The notes: a model not told the origin generated them from the letters alone. DNA of 64,000 nt from an uncultured Pelagibacteraceae bacterium (GCA_902536765.1 CACAYM010000004.1:62001-126000), one strand, 5' to 3'. Shown: positions 37,101 to 46,606, counted from the stretch's first letter. A program made the numbers and translations.

Positions 37101-37537
37101 ATTTTGTCTTTTTCAAATAGTTTACCTGTGAGACTATTTAGAGAACCAGATAAAATAATTACATCACTTGAAATTGAAAGTAGTTCACTAATATCGCAGT
37201 GAGGCTCATTTAAATCATTATTTTCTAAAAATGATTTTGAGGATAGTTTAATTATAGATTTATAGCCAATTTCAGATTTTGCTATTATAGGAATTTTTCC
37301 AATAACATTTTTAAATTTAAAATTAATCTGTGAACCTAATATAGGTTGTGTTCCACTTTTAGAAATATTTTCTGAGAATTCAAGCGCACCACATAAATTA
37401 AAAGAATCTGAAATGCCTATAGCCTTAACTTTTTTTTTTTTACAAAAATCCGATAATTCCTCAATTTTGAGTGCACCTTCACATATTGAATATTGAGAAT
37501 GTATTTTTAAATGATTAAATTTATTATAGCTTTCCAT
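34130..37537 (-). CDS. dnaE: DNA polymerase III alpha subunit
   Basis: Replicative polymerase, 1135 residues, class DnaE1. The PHP domain (about 7-270) begins HLKIHSQYSICEGAL with a poorly conserved metal site, so intrinsic proofreading is unlikely. The palm domain has GPGRGSGAGSLVAW (361-374), catalytic D402 and D404 in MPDFDIDF, and third aspartate D559 in IKFDFLGL. The fingers include YQEQVMQIAQKLSGF. The tail carries helix-hairpin-helix and OB-fold regions. It overlaps lolD by 14 bases and is followed by the rpsB promoter, with no clear terminator between. Confidence 0.96.
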   Translation of the reverse strand: MESYNKFNHLKIHSQYSICEGALKIEELSDFCKKKKVKAIGISDSFNLCGALEFSENISKSGTQPILGSQINFKFKNVIGKIPIIAKSEIGYKSIIKLSSKSFLENNDLNEPHCDISELLSISSDVIILSGSLNSLTGKLFEKDKISEIKNLYNLLKNKFSYDFYIEIQRHNDLNEKNFENLNLKLSNELKIPIIATNEVYYLDKDMYEAHDALMCIGNKSNINDLNRKKLSDQHYLKNDNELEKLFSDLPEALENNYNLVYKINFRPENSKPVLPNIGSEKGLNPDNILIEESTNGLKNKIIDNFNVNEIDVDTNEIYQKYFQRLEHEIQIIIKMEYSSYFLIVSDYIKWAKRKNIPVGPGRGSGAGSLVAWCLDITDVDPIKFNLIFERFLNPDRISMPDFDIDFCEEKRDLVFEYLNTKYKNSVAHIITFGKLKARMVIRDVGRVLGFSYGFVDSISKMIPFDPSRPQNLTECINSEPRLQKLIKDDTRVNKLIELSLKLEGLNRNFATHAAGVVIADKELTDTVPLYKDNSSNLLLPSTQFDMYSAENAGLIKFDFLGLKTLTVINNTSKMIREVDKDFDIKKINYDDQKVFELLSKGHTVGLFQLESSGMKEALIQMKPNQLEDIIALVALYRPGPMANIPTYNDCKHGKKKPDYLHPLLEEILKPTYGVIIYQEQVMQIAQKLSGFTAGEADILRRAMGKKKRQELEKQKMRFIDGAAKKGINRETAASIFLKIEPFAEYGFNKSHAAAYAIIAYQTAFLKTYYQNEFFSASMTMDISNQNKLSEFYEELKRLDIKIHRPDINECFADFKSKDNIFYYALGAIKNVGYDAVSNIVRERLKGGKFKSLYNFINRINPKDVNKLQLEGMVKSGAFDKIHSNRKELYEAIPSLILKSKNSYENKINNQINLFQPDEEQDDLHNEIDDWKFDEKLSKEFESIGFFISDHPLNEYSEILADYEVKSFVDFSSDLKILETNIAATILKVQEKKTQKGNSYAIVKFSDLKSVFELFIFSDLLESNRRFLDEGSSVIITVTKNLSDENNRFKKFNVKKISSLKNLINKPIKNVIISIKNEERIKEVDKILNKQGDTNVVIKIISDTGELVFNLKNKRYFDRNHINLLKNQGINANIQ

Positions 37538-38207
37538 TGATGTTACTTATATTACCATCAATCATTTCAATTTTACAATCTGACATTTCAGCAAATTCTC
37601 TATTATGAGTTGCAAAAATTATTAATCTATTTTTATTTCTTAAATTAAATAAAGTTTTAAATACACTATTTGCATTTTTTAAATCCAAGTTTCCTGTAGG
37701 TTCGTCTGCGAGTATTATTTTAGGCTTATTAATTATTGCTCTTGCGATAGCAACTCTTTGATTCTCTCCTCCAGATAATTCTGTAGGAAAATGATTTATT
37801 CTCTTTGAAAGTCCCAAGTTTGATAATACTTTTTTTGCATTTAAATCTGCTGTTTTAGGATTATTATTTAATGCAAGTTCAGCTAAACTTACGTTTTCTA
37901 ATGCCGTAAAATCATTTAACAAATTATAATTTTGATAAATTATGCCAATCGATGCTGATCTATATAAATCATTAGCGTCTTGCTTATCATAATTAATAAT
38001 TTTATTTTCTATTTTTATTAATCCAGATGTCGGTTTGTCAATTAACGAAATTAAATTTAATAATGTAGATTTACCGGATCCTGAAGGTCCAACTATTGAG
38101 TATATTTTTCCTATTTTAAAACTAACGTTTATATTGCTCAATGCTCTAATTTTATTTTTTTTGAAAAAATATTTTGATACTTTTTTTAAGGATATAACAT
38201 CATTCAT
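37524..38207 (-). CDS. lolD: LolD lipoprotein-release ABC ATPase
   Basis: ATPase of the LolCDE exporter, which releases mature lipoproteins from the inner membrane towards LolA and the outer membrane. The 227 residues have Walker A GPSGSGKST (about 39-47), Q-loop YQNYNLL, signature LSGGENQRVAIARA, Walker B IILADEP and the switch histidine in FATHNREFA. It overlaps lolC by 8 bases, matching the usual lolC-lolD pairing downstream of proS in alphaproteobacteria. Confidence 0.94.
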   Translation of the reverse strand: MNDVISLKKVSKYFFKKNKIRALSNINVSFKIGKIYSIVGPSGSGKSTLLNLISLIDKPTSGLIKIENKIINYDKQDANDLYRSASIGIIYQNYNLLNDFTALENVSLAELALNNNPKTADLNAKKVLSNLGLSKRINHFPTELSGGENQRVAIARAIINKPKIILADEPTGNLDLKNANSVFKTLFNLRNKNRLIIFATHNREFAEMSDCKIEMIDGNISNINGKL

Positions 38208-39420
38208 ATTTAAGAGATTTAATAGGATCTAATTTAGATGCTTTAATTGCTGGAAATATTGATACTAAAACAGTTGCAGCTATCGAACAAATTGAGATCA
38301 ATATTATAGAATTTACATCTATTTCTGCTGGCATTTTACTTAAAAAATAAACTTCTTCAGGGAACAAAGAAATATTGAATATATCACTCAAGAAGGCACG
38401 AATATTTTCAACATATATTGAGAAGGTAACACCAATTAGAACTCCAAATACTGTTGCAGTCAAGCCTATATAAAAACCAACAAGAAAAAATATTTTTGTA
38501 ATAGATTTATTTAATACACCAATAGATTTTAGAACAGCTATTTCTTTTGTTTTATTTTTTACCAAGATAGTTAATCCAGAAATTATATTAAATGTAGCTA
38601 CAATTATTATTAGGGAAAGAATAATAAACATCACATTTCTTTCGACTTTAAGAGCAGAGAATAATGGTTTATTAAGATCGGCCCATGTGTAAATTAAATT
38701 ATTGGGGAATTTTGCTTCAAAAAATTTTTTTGCGTTAGTAATATTAATAGGATCTTTTAAGAAAATTTCTAAGTTTCTTTGTTCGCTGTTTAAATTAAGT
38801 AAGCTCTCCAAGTTATCAATACTCATAAAAGCTACATTGCGATCAAAATCAATTAAGCCACTTTCAAAAAACCCCGAAATTTCAAAAATTTCCTGTTTGG
38901 GCAAGTTACCTATAATTGTTTCTTCTCCTTTTGGTGACATCACCAATATTTTGTCACCAACTTTTAAATCTAAGTCAAAACTTAATTCTTTGCCTAAAAT
39001 TAGATTTTTTTTATTAGAAAATTTAAAATCCCTTAATTTATCTTCAAATATAGGTAAATTGTTTATTTCAGTTGATTTATATCCTCTTATAGAAAGACCT
39101 TTTGTAAAGTTTTCTTTGATTAAAACTACTTCCCCAGAATTCGTTTCAAGATAGATATCTAATAAAGTTTCTATTTCATTATCAAAAATATCTTTTGATA
39201 TCTTTCCGTAAGAGTGCACTATTACATGGGAATTAAAGCCTACTATTTTATTTACTAGCTCAGACCTAAAACCATTCATTACAGACATAACCACTATTAA
39301 AACAGCAACACCAAGAGATATTCCAATGAAAGAAAATGTTGATACAACATTCAAAAAACCATCTTTTTTTCTAGTTCTTAGGTATCTTAAAGCTATTTTA
39401 TTCTCTAATTTTGAAATCAA
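38200..39420 (-). CDS. lolC: LolC/LolE-family lipoprotein-release permease
   Basis: Inner-membrane permease of the lipoprotein exporter, 406 residues. It starts KLENKIALRYLRTRKKDGF, with one N-terminal helix (about 25-47, including GVAVLIVVMSVMNGFR), a MacB-like periplasmic domain (about 50-255) and an FtsX domain of three C-terminal helices. The only workable start is a TTG at 39418-39420, overlapping the proS TGA as TTGA. A single LolC/E-type gene is found beside lolD, so the exporter is probably a homodimer of this permease with LolD. Confidence 0.9.
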   Translation of the reverse strand: MISKLENKIALRYLRTRKKDGFLNVVSTFSFIGISLGVAVLIVVMSVMNGFRSELVNKIVGFNSHVIVHSYGKISKDIFDNEIETLLDIYLETNSGEVVLIKENFTKGLSIRGYKSTEINNLPIFEDKLRDFKFSNKKNLILGKELSFDLDLKVGDKILVMSPKGEETIIGNLPKQEIFEISGFFESGLIDFDRNVAFMSIDNLESLLNLNSEQRNLEIFLKDPINITNAKKFFEAKFPNNLIYTWADLNKPLFSALKVERNVMFIILSLIIIVATFNIISGLTILVKNKTKEIAVLKSIGVLNKSITKIFFLVGFYIGLTATVFGVLIGVTFSIYVENIRAFLSDIFNISLFPEEVYFLSKMPAEIDVNSIILISICSIAATVLVSIFPAIKASKLDPIKSLKYE

Positions 39421-40745
39421 TTTTTTTTACTTTGATTAATAAGTTTAATTATTTTATCCAAGTTAGAAATTTCTGGATTTTCGCCAATTTTAATAAATTC
39501 AAAATTATCTCCCTCTGTTTTATTACCTATTATAATTTGAGATGGGATACCTATTAAATTAAATTTTTTTAATTTTGATGAAAAATTTTCTTCTGTGTCA
39601 TCAATTATAAAATCAATATTATTTTCTCTCAACTTTTTTGATATATTAACCGCTTTATCCAAATTTTTCTTATTACCTTTATTTAAAAATGGAATAATTG
39701 CACAATCATATGGTGATATAGATTGTGGCCATTTCATTATTTCTTTTTTTTCATCGTACTTAGCTTCAATAATTGCTCCAACCAATCTTGATACTCCTAC
39801 TCCGTAAGAGCCCATTTTAACAAATTCTTTTTTTCCATTATAATCAACGCTTGAATTCATTGGTTTCGAATATTTATCTCCAAAATAAAATATGTGACCT
39901 ACCTCTATACCTTTTGTTTTTAGTCTAAATTCCTCAGGAACTTTATTGTTAAATTCTTTTTCACTATATTTTTCGTCTGTTACTGAATAAAACTTTTCAA
40001 ATTCTTTTCTTAAATTTGCTAGCGAATTTTTTTCAATTTTTGTTTGATCACTGTCAACATTAAATACTCTTTTGTCAGTATAAATTTTACTTTCGCCAGT
40101 ATCTGCTAAAATGATAAATTCATGAGAAAGATTTCCACCTATTGGTCCTGTATCTGCCGCCATAGGAATTGCTGATAAATTCAATCTTTTAAAAGTTTTT
40201 AAATAAGAAAGAAAAAATTTATTGTATGAGAATAGTGCTTCATCATCATTTAAATCAAAAGAATAAGCATCTTTCATATAAAATTCCCTGCATCTCATAA
40301 TCCCAAATCTCGGTCTTAATTCATCTCTAAACTTCCATTGTATATGATAAAGAAGTTGAGGAAGTGATTTGTAAGATTTTATACTTGATCTAAAAATATC
40401 TGTTACTAATTCCTCATTAGTTGGTCCATAAAGCATATCTCGACCTTGCCTATCTTTAATTCTTAACATTTCTTCACCATAATCCTTATATCTGCCGCTT
40501 TCTTTCCAAATTTCAGCAGATTGTATTGTTGGCATTAATATTTCTTGAACACCAATATTATCTTGTTCCTCTCTAACTATTTGCTCTATTTTTTTCATAA
40601 CTTTAAAACCAAGAGGTAACCATGAGTAAATACCAGCTGATGATTGTTTAATCATTCCTGTTCTAAGCATTAGTTGATGAGATTTAATTTTTGCTTCAGA
40701 AGGGATATTTTTAAGTATTGGAATAAATGATTTTGAAAACAACAT
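39417..40745 (-). CDS. proS: Prolyl-tRNA synthetase (short, alphaproteobacterial form)
   Basis: Class II synthetase, 442 residues. Motif 1 region is GIYSWLPLGFKVMKKIE, motif 2 FRDELRPRFGIMRCREFYMKDAY, and motif 3 GSYGVGVSRLVGAIIEAKYDE. It ends with an anticodon-binding domain (about 345-442). The editing insertion domain of the E. coli enzyme (572 residues) is absent, as in other alphaproteobacterial ProS proteins, so misacylated Ala-tRNA-Pro would need a free-standing editing protein elsewhere. It overlaps lolC by 4 bases and follows rnj after 34 bases. Confidence 0.95.
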   Translation of the reverse strand: MLFSKSFIPILKNIPSEAKIKSHQLMLRTGMIKQSSAGIYSWLPLGFKVMKKIEQIVREEQDNIGVQEILMPTIQSAEIWKESGRYKDYGEEMLRIKDRQGRDMLYGPTNEELVTDIFRSSIKSYKSLPQLLYHIQWKFRDELRPRFGIMRCREFYMKDAYSFDLNDDEALFSYNKFFLSYLKTFKRLNLSAIPMAADTGPIGGNLSHEFIILADTGESKIYTDKRVFNVDSDQTKIEKNSLANLRKEFEKFYSVTDEKYSEKEFNNKVPEEFRLKTKGIEVGHIFYFGDKYSKPMNSSVDYNGKKEFVKMGSYGVGVSRLVGAIIEAKYDEKKEIMKWPQSISPYDCAIIPFLNKGNKKNLDKAVNISKKLRENNIDFIIDDTEENFSSKLKKFNLIGIPSQIIIGNKTEGDNFEFIKIGENPEISNLDKIIKLINQSKKN

Positions 40746-40779
40746 AAATTTATTTAATTCTTTAAATTTAAATAATCAA

Positions 40780-42438
40780 TTAAATTTTTACTAAATTTAC
40801 GTTGGTTATTGGTTTTTTTCCAGTTTTTTCTTTTGAATATTTTTTACAAACTACTCTGATAGTATCAATTATATTATTCTCTTGTTTTTTATTATTAAGT
40901 GAAAATGTTTTTACTGTTTTATCAATTTCCTCTTCAAGTCCAAATTTAAATTCATCATTTTCTAGTACTGGTAACCCAACAAAAGTCAAAATTGGTCTGT
41001 CATGAAGGCTACCCTCAGAATTAATAAGAATTGTTACATCCAAAAAACCATTAGATGATAAATTTTTTCTTTCTTTAATTGACTTGAAATCTTCATCTAC
41101 ACTTATACTTCCATCAACGAAAAGTTTACCTGAGGGTGCTCTGTCGTAAACCTCTGGTTTCTTTCCGGGGTATAATTTTACTATGTCACCATTTTCAACC
41201 AATACGGTTTCAGGGACCTGCATTTCTTTTGCAAAATTTATATGCTCTATCATATGACGGTGTTCGCCGTGGACTGGAATAATACAATTTGGTTTTATCC
41301 AATCGTACATTTCTTTTAAATCTTCTCTGTTAGGATGTCCTGAAACATGAACAAATTCGTTTTCTTCAGAAATTACTTCAAGCCCTTCTTTGACTAATTG
41401 ATTATGGAGCTTATATAGTTTCTTTTCATTTCCAGGTATTATTTTCGATGAAAATATAACTGCATCACCTTTTTCAATTAATACATCTGGGTGAGTAAAT
41501 TTAGCTATTCTCATCATTGCTCCTAGTGGTTCACCCTGACTACCAGTACATAAGTAAACAATTTTTTCTCTTGATAAATTTTTTGCCTCTTTGGGGTCAA
41601 TTGGATCAATAATGTCTTTTAAGTAGCCACATTTTCTAGCTGCTTTAAAAATTCTATGCATTGATCTACCAACTAATGAAATGTTTCGACCAGTTTGTTT
41701 TGCGCAATGAAAGATAGTCTCCATTCTTGCAACATTAGAAGCAAAAGATGTTACAATTATTCTTTTTTTTAATCTACTCATTATATTCATTAAGCTTTTT
41801 CTTACATCTCCTTCTGAGCCAGATTTACCTTCACTAAAAACGTTTGTTGAATCACATATCATTGCTAACACTCCGTCCTGACCAATCTCTCTTAATCTTT
41901 TTTCATTAATATCACCTCCAATTAAAGGATTAGGATCAACTTTCCAGTCGCCAGTATGAAGAATGTTTCCAGCAGGAGTTTGAATTCTCAGTCCATTGGG
42001 CTCTAATATTGAATGTGTAAGTGTAATAAATTCAATTTTAAAAGGTGAAAGCTCTAAAGTACTATTTAACTGAACAACATTTATAAATGGGGTGATGTCT
42101 ATTTTTTTTTCTTTAAATTTCTCTATTATAAGAACAGCTGTGAAAGGGGTTGCATAAATTTTACAATTAAGCTTTGGCCAAATATGTGCAATCGCCCCTA
42201 TATGATCTTCGTGAGCGTGGGTTAGAACTATACCTAACAAATCATCTTTTTTGTCTACAATGAAACCTGGATCTGGATATATCAAATCTATACCTGGAAC
42301 TGTATCATCAGCAAATGTAACGCCGATATCAACTATAATCCACTTTTGCTCTCGAGGTTTTCCATAGGCAAAAAGATTCATGTTCATTCCAATTTCGCCA
42401 GATCCACCTAGAGGACAAAATAGTAGTTCTTCTTTCAT
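40780..42438 (-). CDS. rnj: Ribonuclease J
   Basis: Metallo-beta-lactamase/beta-CASP nuclease with 5'-exonuclease and endonuclease activity in RNA maturation and decay. The 552 residues have LGGSGEIGMNMNLF (10-23), the metal-binding THAHEDHIG (73-81; H74, H76, D78, H79), HTGDWKVDPNP, CDSTNVFSEGKSGSE, beta-CASP motifs SFASNVARM and CTGSQGEP, and VHVSGHPNREDL. The place after nuoN-birA-coaX and before proS is conserved in alphaproteobacteria. The start overlaps the coaX stop (TAATG). Confidence 0.94.
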   Translation of the reverse strand: MKEELLFCPLGGSGEIGMNMNLFAYGKPREQKWIIVDIGVTFADDTVPGIDLIYPDPGFIVDKKDDLLGIVLTHAHEDHIGAIAHIWPKLNCKIYATPFTAVLIIEKFKEKKIDITPFINVVQLNSTLELSPFKIEFITLTHSILEPNGLRIQTPAGNILHTGDWKVDPNPLIGGDINEKRLREIGQDGVLAMICDSTNVFSEGKSGSEGDVRKSLMNIMSRLKKRIIVTSFASNVARMETIFHCAKQTGRNISLVGRSMHRIFKAARKCGYLKDIIDPIDPKEAKNLSREKIVYLCTGSQGEPLGAMMRIAKFTHPDVLIEKGDAVIFSSKIIPGNEKKLYKLHNQLVKEGLEVISEENEFVHVSGHPNREDLKEMYDWIKPNCIIPVHGEHRHMIEHINFAKEMQVPETVLVENGDIVKLYPGKKPEVYDRAPSGKLFVDGSISVDEDFKSIKERKNLSSNGFLDVTILINSEGSLHDRPILTFVGLPVLENDEFKFGLEEEIDKTVKTFSLNNKKQENNIIDTIRVVCKKYSKEKTGKKPITNVNLVKI

Positions 42439-43205
42439 TAATTATTTTTAATTACTTTTATAAGACCATCTATAGTTAAGTCTTTAAGTATAATCGGATT
42501 GTTTTTTTTTAATTTTTTAAACATATGAGCGTAACCACCTGTAAAAATAATCTTGAAGTTTTTTTTTGTCTGTCTTTTAATCATTAATATGATGTTGTCA
42601 ATTAGACCTAAATAACCCCAATAAAACCCTGCCTTAACAGCTTGATTTGTATTTCTACCTATAACTTTTGAAATTCTAGATAGATTTATAGATGGTATTA
42701 ATGAAGCTTTTTTAATTAAAGTACCGAGAGATAAGGATATACCCGGAGCAATTACACCTCCATAATATGTATTTTTAATTATCACATCGAATGTTGTAGC
42801 TGTACCAAAATCTACAACTATGTAATTATTTTTATTGTCAATTATGCTGATAGCATTTGCTATTCTATCTGATCCAACTTGAGATCTGTTTACTTTAAGT
42901 TTTACTAATTCTGAAAATTTTTGATCTTTTAATTCACTACATGATGTATAGTATTTTTGCTTTAGGAATTTTTTTAATTGCTTGTAAGCAGGAGGCACAA
43001 CACTACAGAATAAACAAAATTTAATTTTGTAATATTTTAAAATATTTAATTTTATACTTAAATAGGCTTTAGATATTAATTTAGTTTTTAAAAATATTTT
43101 TTTAATTTTATTTAAATTTTGATTTAAAATAAATATTTTTGTATCTGTATTTCCTATATCTCCAATAATATATATATTATCTAAATTGGCCAATTTTTTT
43201 TTCAT
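42438..43205 (-). CDS. coaX: Type III pantothenate kinase
   Basis: First step of coenzyme A synthesis, an ASKHA-fold kinase. From the ATG at 43205 the protein has 255 residues; an ATG at 43247 would add 14 residues deep inside birA. Motifs are the phosphate-binding IIGDIGNTDTKIF near the start, VGSDRIANAIS, DFGTATTFDVI, GGVIAPGISLSLGTL and FTGGYA. It overlaps birA by 29 bases with the chosen start. The birA-coaX-rnj order is the usual alphaproteobacterial arrangement downstream of nuoN. Confidence 0.9.
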   Translation of the reverse strand: MKKKLANLDNIYIIGDIGNTDTKIFILNQNLNKIKKIFLKTKLISKAYLSIKLNILKYYKIKFCLFCSVVPPAYKQLKKFLKQKYYTSCSELKDQKFSELVKLKVNRSQVGSDRIANAISIIDNKNNYIVVDFGTATTFDVIIKNTYYGGVIAPGISLSLGTLIKKASLIPSINLSRISKVIGRNTNQAVKAGFYWGYLGLIDNIILMIKRQTKKNFKIIFTGGYAHMFKKLKKNNPIILKDLTIDGLIKVIKNN

Positions 43206-43698
43206 AGGTCTTACACAGTAAATTAAAAATTTGTAACTTTGTAACATTTTTTTTTGTAAAATAATTAATGAAATTAGTCTTATATTTTTTTATTTTTGGG
43301 CTTTTATTTAGATTTATTCCAATTCCTATTACTAAATATCTTTTTTTCTTTTTAAAAATAATTTCCTGTAAAATCCCACTTATTTTTTGTTGATTAATTA
43401 ATATATCATTAGGTTTTTTTATAACTACTTCATAGTCAGTAAATTTTTGTAAGCACTTCTGTACAATTAAACAGTTAATTTTCGTAATTTTATTTAAACT
43501 GGTTTGATTTTGTATCTCAAAAAAAACTGTCATAAATAAATTTCCTTTAAATGAAATCCATTTATTGCCTCTACGACCCTTCCCTTTAGTTTGAAATTCA
43601 GCTACAATAATTCCCTTTTCAACTCCTTTTCTTATATGTAAAATAGCTTTATCGTTAGTACTTTTAATTTTTTTATAATAAAACTTTTTTAAATTCAT
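43177..43698 (-). CDS. birA: Biotin-[acetyl-CoA-carboxylase] ligase, minimal form
   Basis: Attaches biotin to BCCP of acetyl-CoA carboxylase. The 173 residues start at the ATG 43696-43698, overlapping the nuoN stop (TGATG); a TTG one codon upstream is not needed. Catalytic-core motifs are present: KSTNDKA, the biotinyl-AMP loop KGKGRRGNKWIS (a GRGRRGR-type motif), the core KKPNDILINQQKISGILQEI, and VIGIGINLN. There is no N-terminal HTH, so it is not a repressor, and the C-terminal SH3-like domain of typical ligases (230 residues or more) is absent or reduced to a stub ending KKIGQFR. Confidence 0.9.
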   Translation of the reverse strand: MNLKKFYYKKIKSTNDKAILHIRKGVEKGIIVAEFQTKGKGRRGNKWISFKGNLFMTVFFEIQNQTSLNKITKINCLIVQKCLQKFTDYEVVIKKPNDILINQQKISGILQEIIFKKKKRYLVIGIGINLNKSPKIKKYKTNFINYFTKKNVTKLQIFNLLCKTYEKKIGQFR

Positions 43699-45116
43699 CA
43701 AACCAGATTAATTTTTGAAACGAAATTAATAAGGCTATTTGGATAAATAAAATAAATTAAAATTAAAATTGTTGTAATTATTAAAGATATTTTTAATCCT
43801 ATACTGTGATTTGTGTCATATTTCTCAACTTCACTATCAAAATATATCACTTTAATTAATCTTAAATAGTAAAATGCAGCGACAACAGTTGCTAATAAAC
43901 CTACAATTGCTAAGAAAAACATTGATTGCTCAATTACTGCCATAAAAATATAAAATTTAGCAAAAAATCCTGCTAATGGTGGTATTCCTGCCAGTGAAAA
44001 CAACACTATTAGAAGAGAAAACGATAATAATGGATGATTTTTTGATAATCCAGATAAATCATCTATGTTTTCGTAATATTTATCCTCACGTTTTAACATA
44101 AAAATACAACTGAAAAACGCAAGGTTCATTACTAAATATATTGAAATGTATGACACTGAACTTTGTATACCTTCGTTTGTGCCAGTTGTTAAACCTGCTA
44201 ATGCATAACCCATATGACTAATAGAACTATAAGCAATTAGTCTTTTTAAGTTTTTTTGACCTATAGCTGCGACAGCACCAAAAAGCATAGAGGCAATTGA
44301 TAAGAAAATAATTATTGTTTGCCATTGATCAATTAAATTTACAAATGGAGTGTACAAAAATCTAATAAAAACTGTTAATGCAGCAATTTTTGGCAAAATC
44401 GCAAAAAATAATGTAACTGATGTTGGTGATCCTTGGTAAACATCTGGAGCCCACATATGAAAAGGGACTGCAGAAATTTTAAATGCTAAGCCTACTAAAA
44501 TAAATACCATCCCAAATATTATACCTTGTGCTGATTGATCGTAATTAAATGAAATTTGCGAAAAATTAGTTGATGAGGAAAATCCATAGACTAAAGAACA
44601 ACCATATAAAAGTAAACCTGATGATAAAGCGCTAAGCACAAAATATTTTAAACCCGATTCTGAGGATAATACATTATCTCTATTAAAAGATGCTAATACA
44701 TATAAAGCTAAAGATTGTAATTCAAGTCCTATATAAAATACTATTAGATCATTTGAGCTTACCATCACCACCATTCCAAGAATGGAACTGAGAATTAATA
44801 TTGGATATTCTATATTATATATTTTAGTTACTTTGAGATACTGTGAAGAAGTTAACAAAACAAATAATGTTGAAATTATAATTAATATTTTTATAAAACT
44901 TGATAAATAATCTATTTTATAACTGTCATTAAATATTAAGATTTCTGGTCCAGATGGTACATTTAAAATCAAAGGAATTGATATTATTAATATTAATAAA
45001 GTTAAATTATATACTGTCGATGAGCTATTTTTTTTAAAAACGCCTAAAAGAAGTAAAAACATTAGACTTAAGGATAAAAATATTTCAGGTATTACATAAT
45101 ATATATCAGATATCAT
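43698..45116 (-). CDS. nuoN: NADH-quinone oxidoreductase subunit N
   Basis: Proton-pumping, antiporter-like membrane subunit of complex I. The 472 residues contain about 14 helices. Conserved features are the glutamate in FYIGLELQSLALYVLAS, lysine in GLAFKISAVPFHMWAPDVYQ, and KRLIAYSSISHMGYALAGL. It is the last nuo gene; its stop overlaps birA and its start overlaps nuoM (ATGA). Confidence 0.96.
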   Translation of the reverse strand: MISDIYYVIPEIFLSLSLMFLLLLGVFKKNSSSTVYNLTLLILIISIPLILNVPSGPEILIFNDSYKIDYLSSFIKILIIISTLFVLLTSSQYLKVTKIYNIEYPILILSSILGMVVMVSSNDLIVFYIGLELQSLALYVLASFNRDNVLSSESGLKYFVLSALSSGLLLYGCSLVYGFSSSTNFSQISFNYDQSAQGIIFGMVFILVGLAFKISAVPFHMWAPDVYQGSPTSVTLFFAILPKIAALTVFIRFLYTPFVNLIDQWQTIIIFLSIASMLFGAVAAIGQKNLKRLIAYSSISHMGYALAGLTTGTNEGIQSSVSYISIYLVMNLAFFSCIFMLKREDKYYENIDDLSGLSKNHPLLSFSLLIVLFSLAGIPPLAGFFAKFYIFMAVIEQSMFFLAIVGLLATVVAAFYYLRLIKVIYFDSEVEKYDTNHSIGLKISLIITTILILIYFIYPNSLINFVSKINLV

Positions 45117-46606
45117 TGGCTTTTAGCAGTGTATATTTCTAAATTTGCATTATAGTTATTTATTAAATTACTTACTGATACCTCTACTGTATTAATCAAA
45201 GGCTCAGGATAAAATCCAAAATATAAACTCGGTACCGCTAATGAAGTCAAAATAATAATTTCTGGTTTGTTTAAATCTACTAAATTTTTTAAATCTTTAT
45301 TTTTAAGTTCACCAAAAACAACTCTTTTATATAACCAAAGCATATATGCTGCGCCAAGTATCACTCCAAAACTTGCAACTACAGCGACCAAAAAATTATC
45401 TTTAAAAGCACCTATAAGTATTAAAAATTCTCCGATGAAGCCTGTTGTGCCTGGCAGACCAAGAGCTCCGAGTGTAAAAATCATTAAAACTATTGAATAT
45501 TTAGGCATAACATCAACTATTCCACCATATCTTTTAATCTCTCTAGTATGCATTCTTTCATAAATAACCCCTACGCACAAAAATAATGCAGCTGAAATTA
45601 TTCCATGACTTATCATTTGAAAAATACTTCCTTCCAAACCTTGTTGTGTCATAGTAAAAATTCCAAGCGTAACAAAACCCATGTGTGCAACCGAGGAATA
45701 TGCTATTAATTTTTTCATATCTTCCTGCATTAGCGCGACTAATGATGTATAAATAATTGCAATAAGACTTAATATATAAACTAAAGAGATAAAGTACTCC
45801 GAACCAATTGGAAATAAACCTATAGAAAATCTTATAAAGCCATATCCAGCCATTTTAAGAAGAATTGCTGCTAATAGAACCGAGCCAGCAGTTGGGGCTT
45901 CCACATGAGCATCTGGAAGCCATGTGTGAACTGGCCACATTGGTGTTTTAACAGCAAACGAGCTAAAAAAAGCTAACCACAAAATTTTTTGATATTTGGC
46001 ATCTATACCAATTTTGTAAAGTTTTTCAACATCTGTTGTTCCGGAGATCCAATAAATATAAATTATAGCAACAAGCATTAGAACTGAACCGAGCAGTGTA
46101 TATAGAAAAAATTTAAAAGCTGAATAAACTCTTCTTTCACCGCCCCATATTCCAATAATCAAAAACATAGGTATTAAACCTCCCTCAAAAAATAAATAAA
46201 AAACAACTAGATCTAAAGAGCAGAAAACACCAATCATTAAACTTTCCATTATCAATATGGCAATAAGAAAATCCTTCAGGCGATTTTTAATAGTACTATT
46301 TACTGATAATATGCACAAAGGAGTAATAAAAGTTGTAAGAACTACAAATAGGATTGATATACCATCTATTCCTACTTTATAATTTATGAAACCATAAATC
46401 CATTCTCTATTTTCAACAAATTGAAAAGATGATATTGAATTATCAAATTTATACCAAAGATAAATAGATAAGATTAAATTAATTAAACTGATGAAAATAG
46501 AAATATATTTATGACTATTATATTTTTCTGTTGATTTTGTAAAAAGAATAAATAGTGCTCCAATAGTTGGAATACATATTAGCAAAGATAAAATTGGTAT
46601 ATTCAT
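45113..46606 (-). CDS. nuoM: NADH-quinone oxidoreductase subunit M
   Basis: Antiporter-like proton-pumping subunit of complex I, 497 residues and about 14 helices. Motifs are VFYLFFEGGLIPMFLIIGIWGG (key glutamate), FAVKTPMWPVHTWLPDAHVE (key lysine), MKKLIAYSSVAHMGFVTLG and LPGTTGFIGEFLILIGAF. It overlaps nuoL by one base and nuoN by four. Confidence 0.97.
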   Translation of the reverse strand: MNIPILSLLICIPTIGALFILFTKSTEKYNSHKYISIFISLINLILSIYLWYKFDNSISSFQFVENREWIYGFINYKVGIDGISILFVVLTTFITPLCILSVNSTIKNRLKDFLIAILIMESLMIGVFCSLDLVVFYLFFEGGLIPMFLIIGIWGGERRVYSAFKFFLYTLLGSVLMLVAIIYIYWISGTTDVEKLYKIGIDAKYQKILWLAFFSSFAVKTPMWPVHTWLPDAHVEAPTAGSVLLAAILLKMAGYGFIRFSIGLFPIGSEYFISLVYILSLIAIIYTSLVALMQEDMKKLIAYSSVAHMGFVTLGIFTMTQQGLEGSIFQMISHGIISAALFLCVGVIYERMHTREIKRYGGIVDVMPKYSIVLMIFTLGALGLPGTTGFIGEFLILIGAFKDNFLVAVVASFGVILGAAYMLWLYKRVVFGELKNKDLKNLVDLNKPEIIILTSLAVPSLYFGFYPEPLINTVEVSVSNLINNYNANLEIYTAKSQ

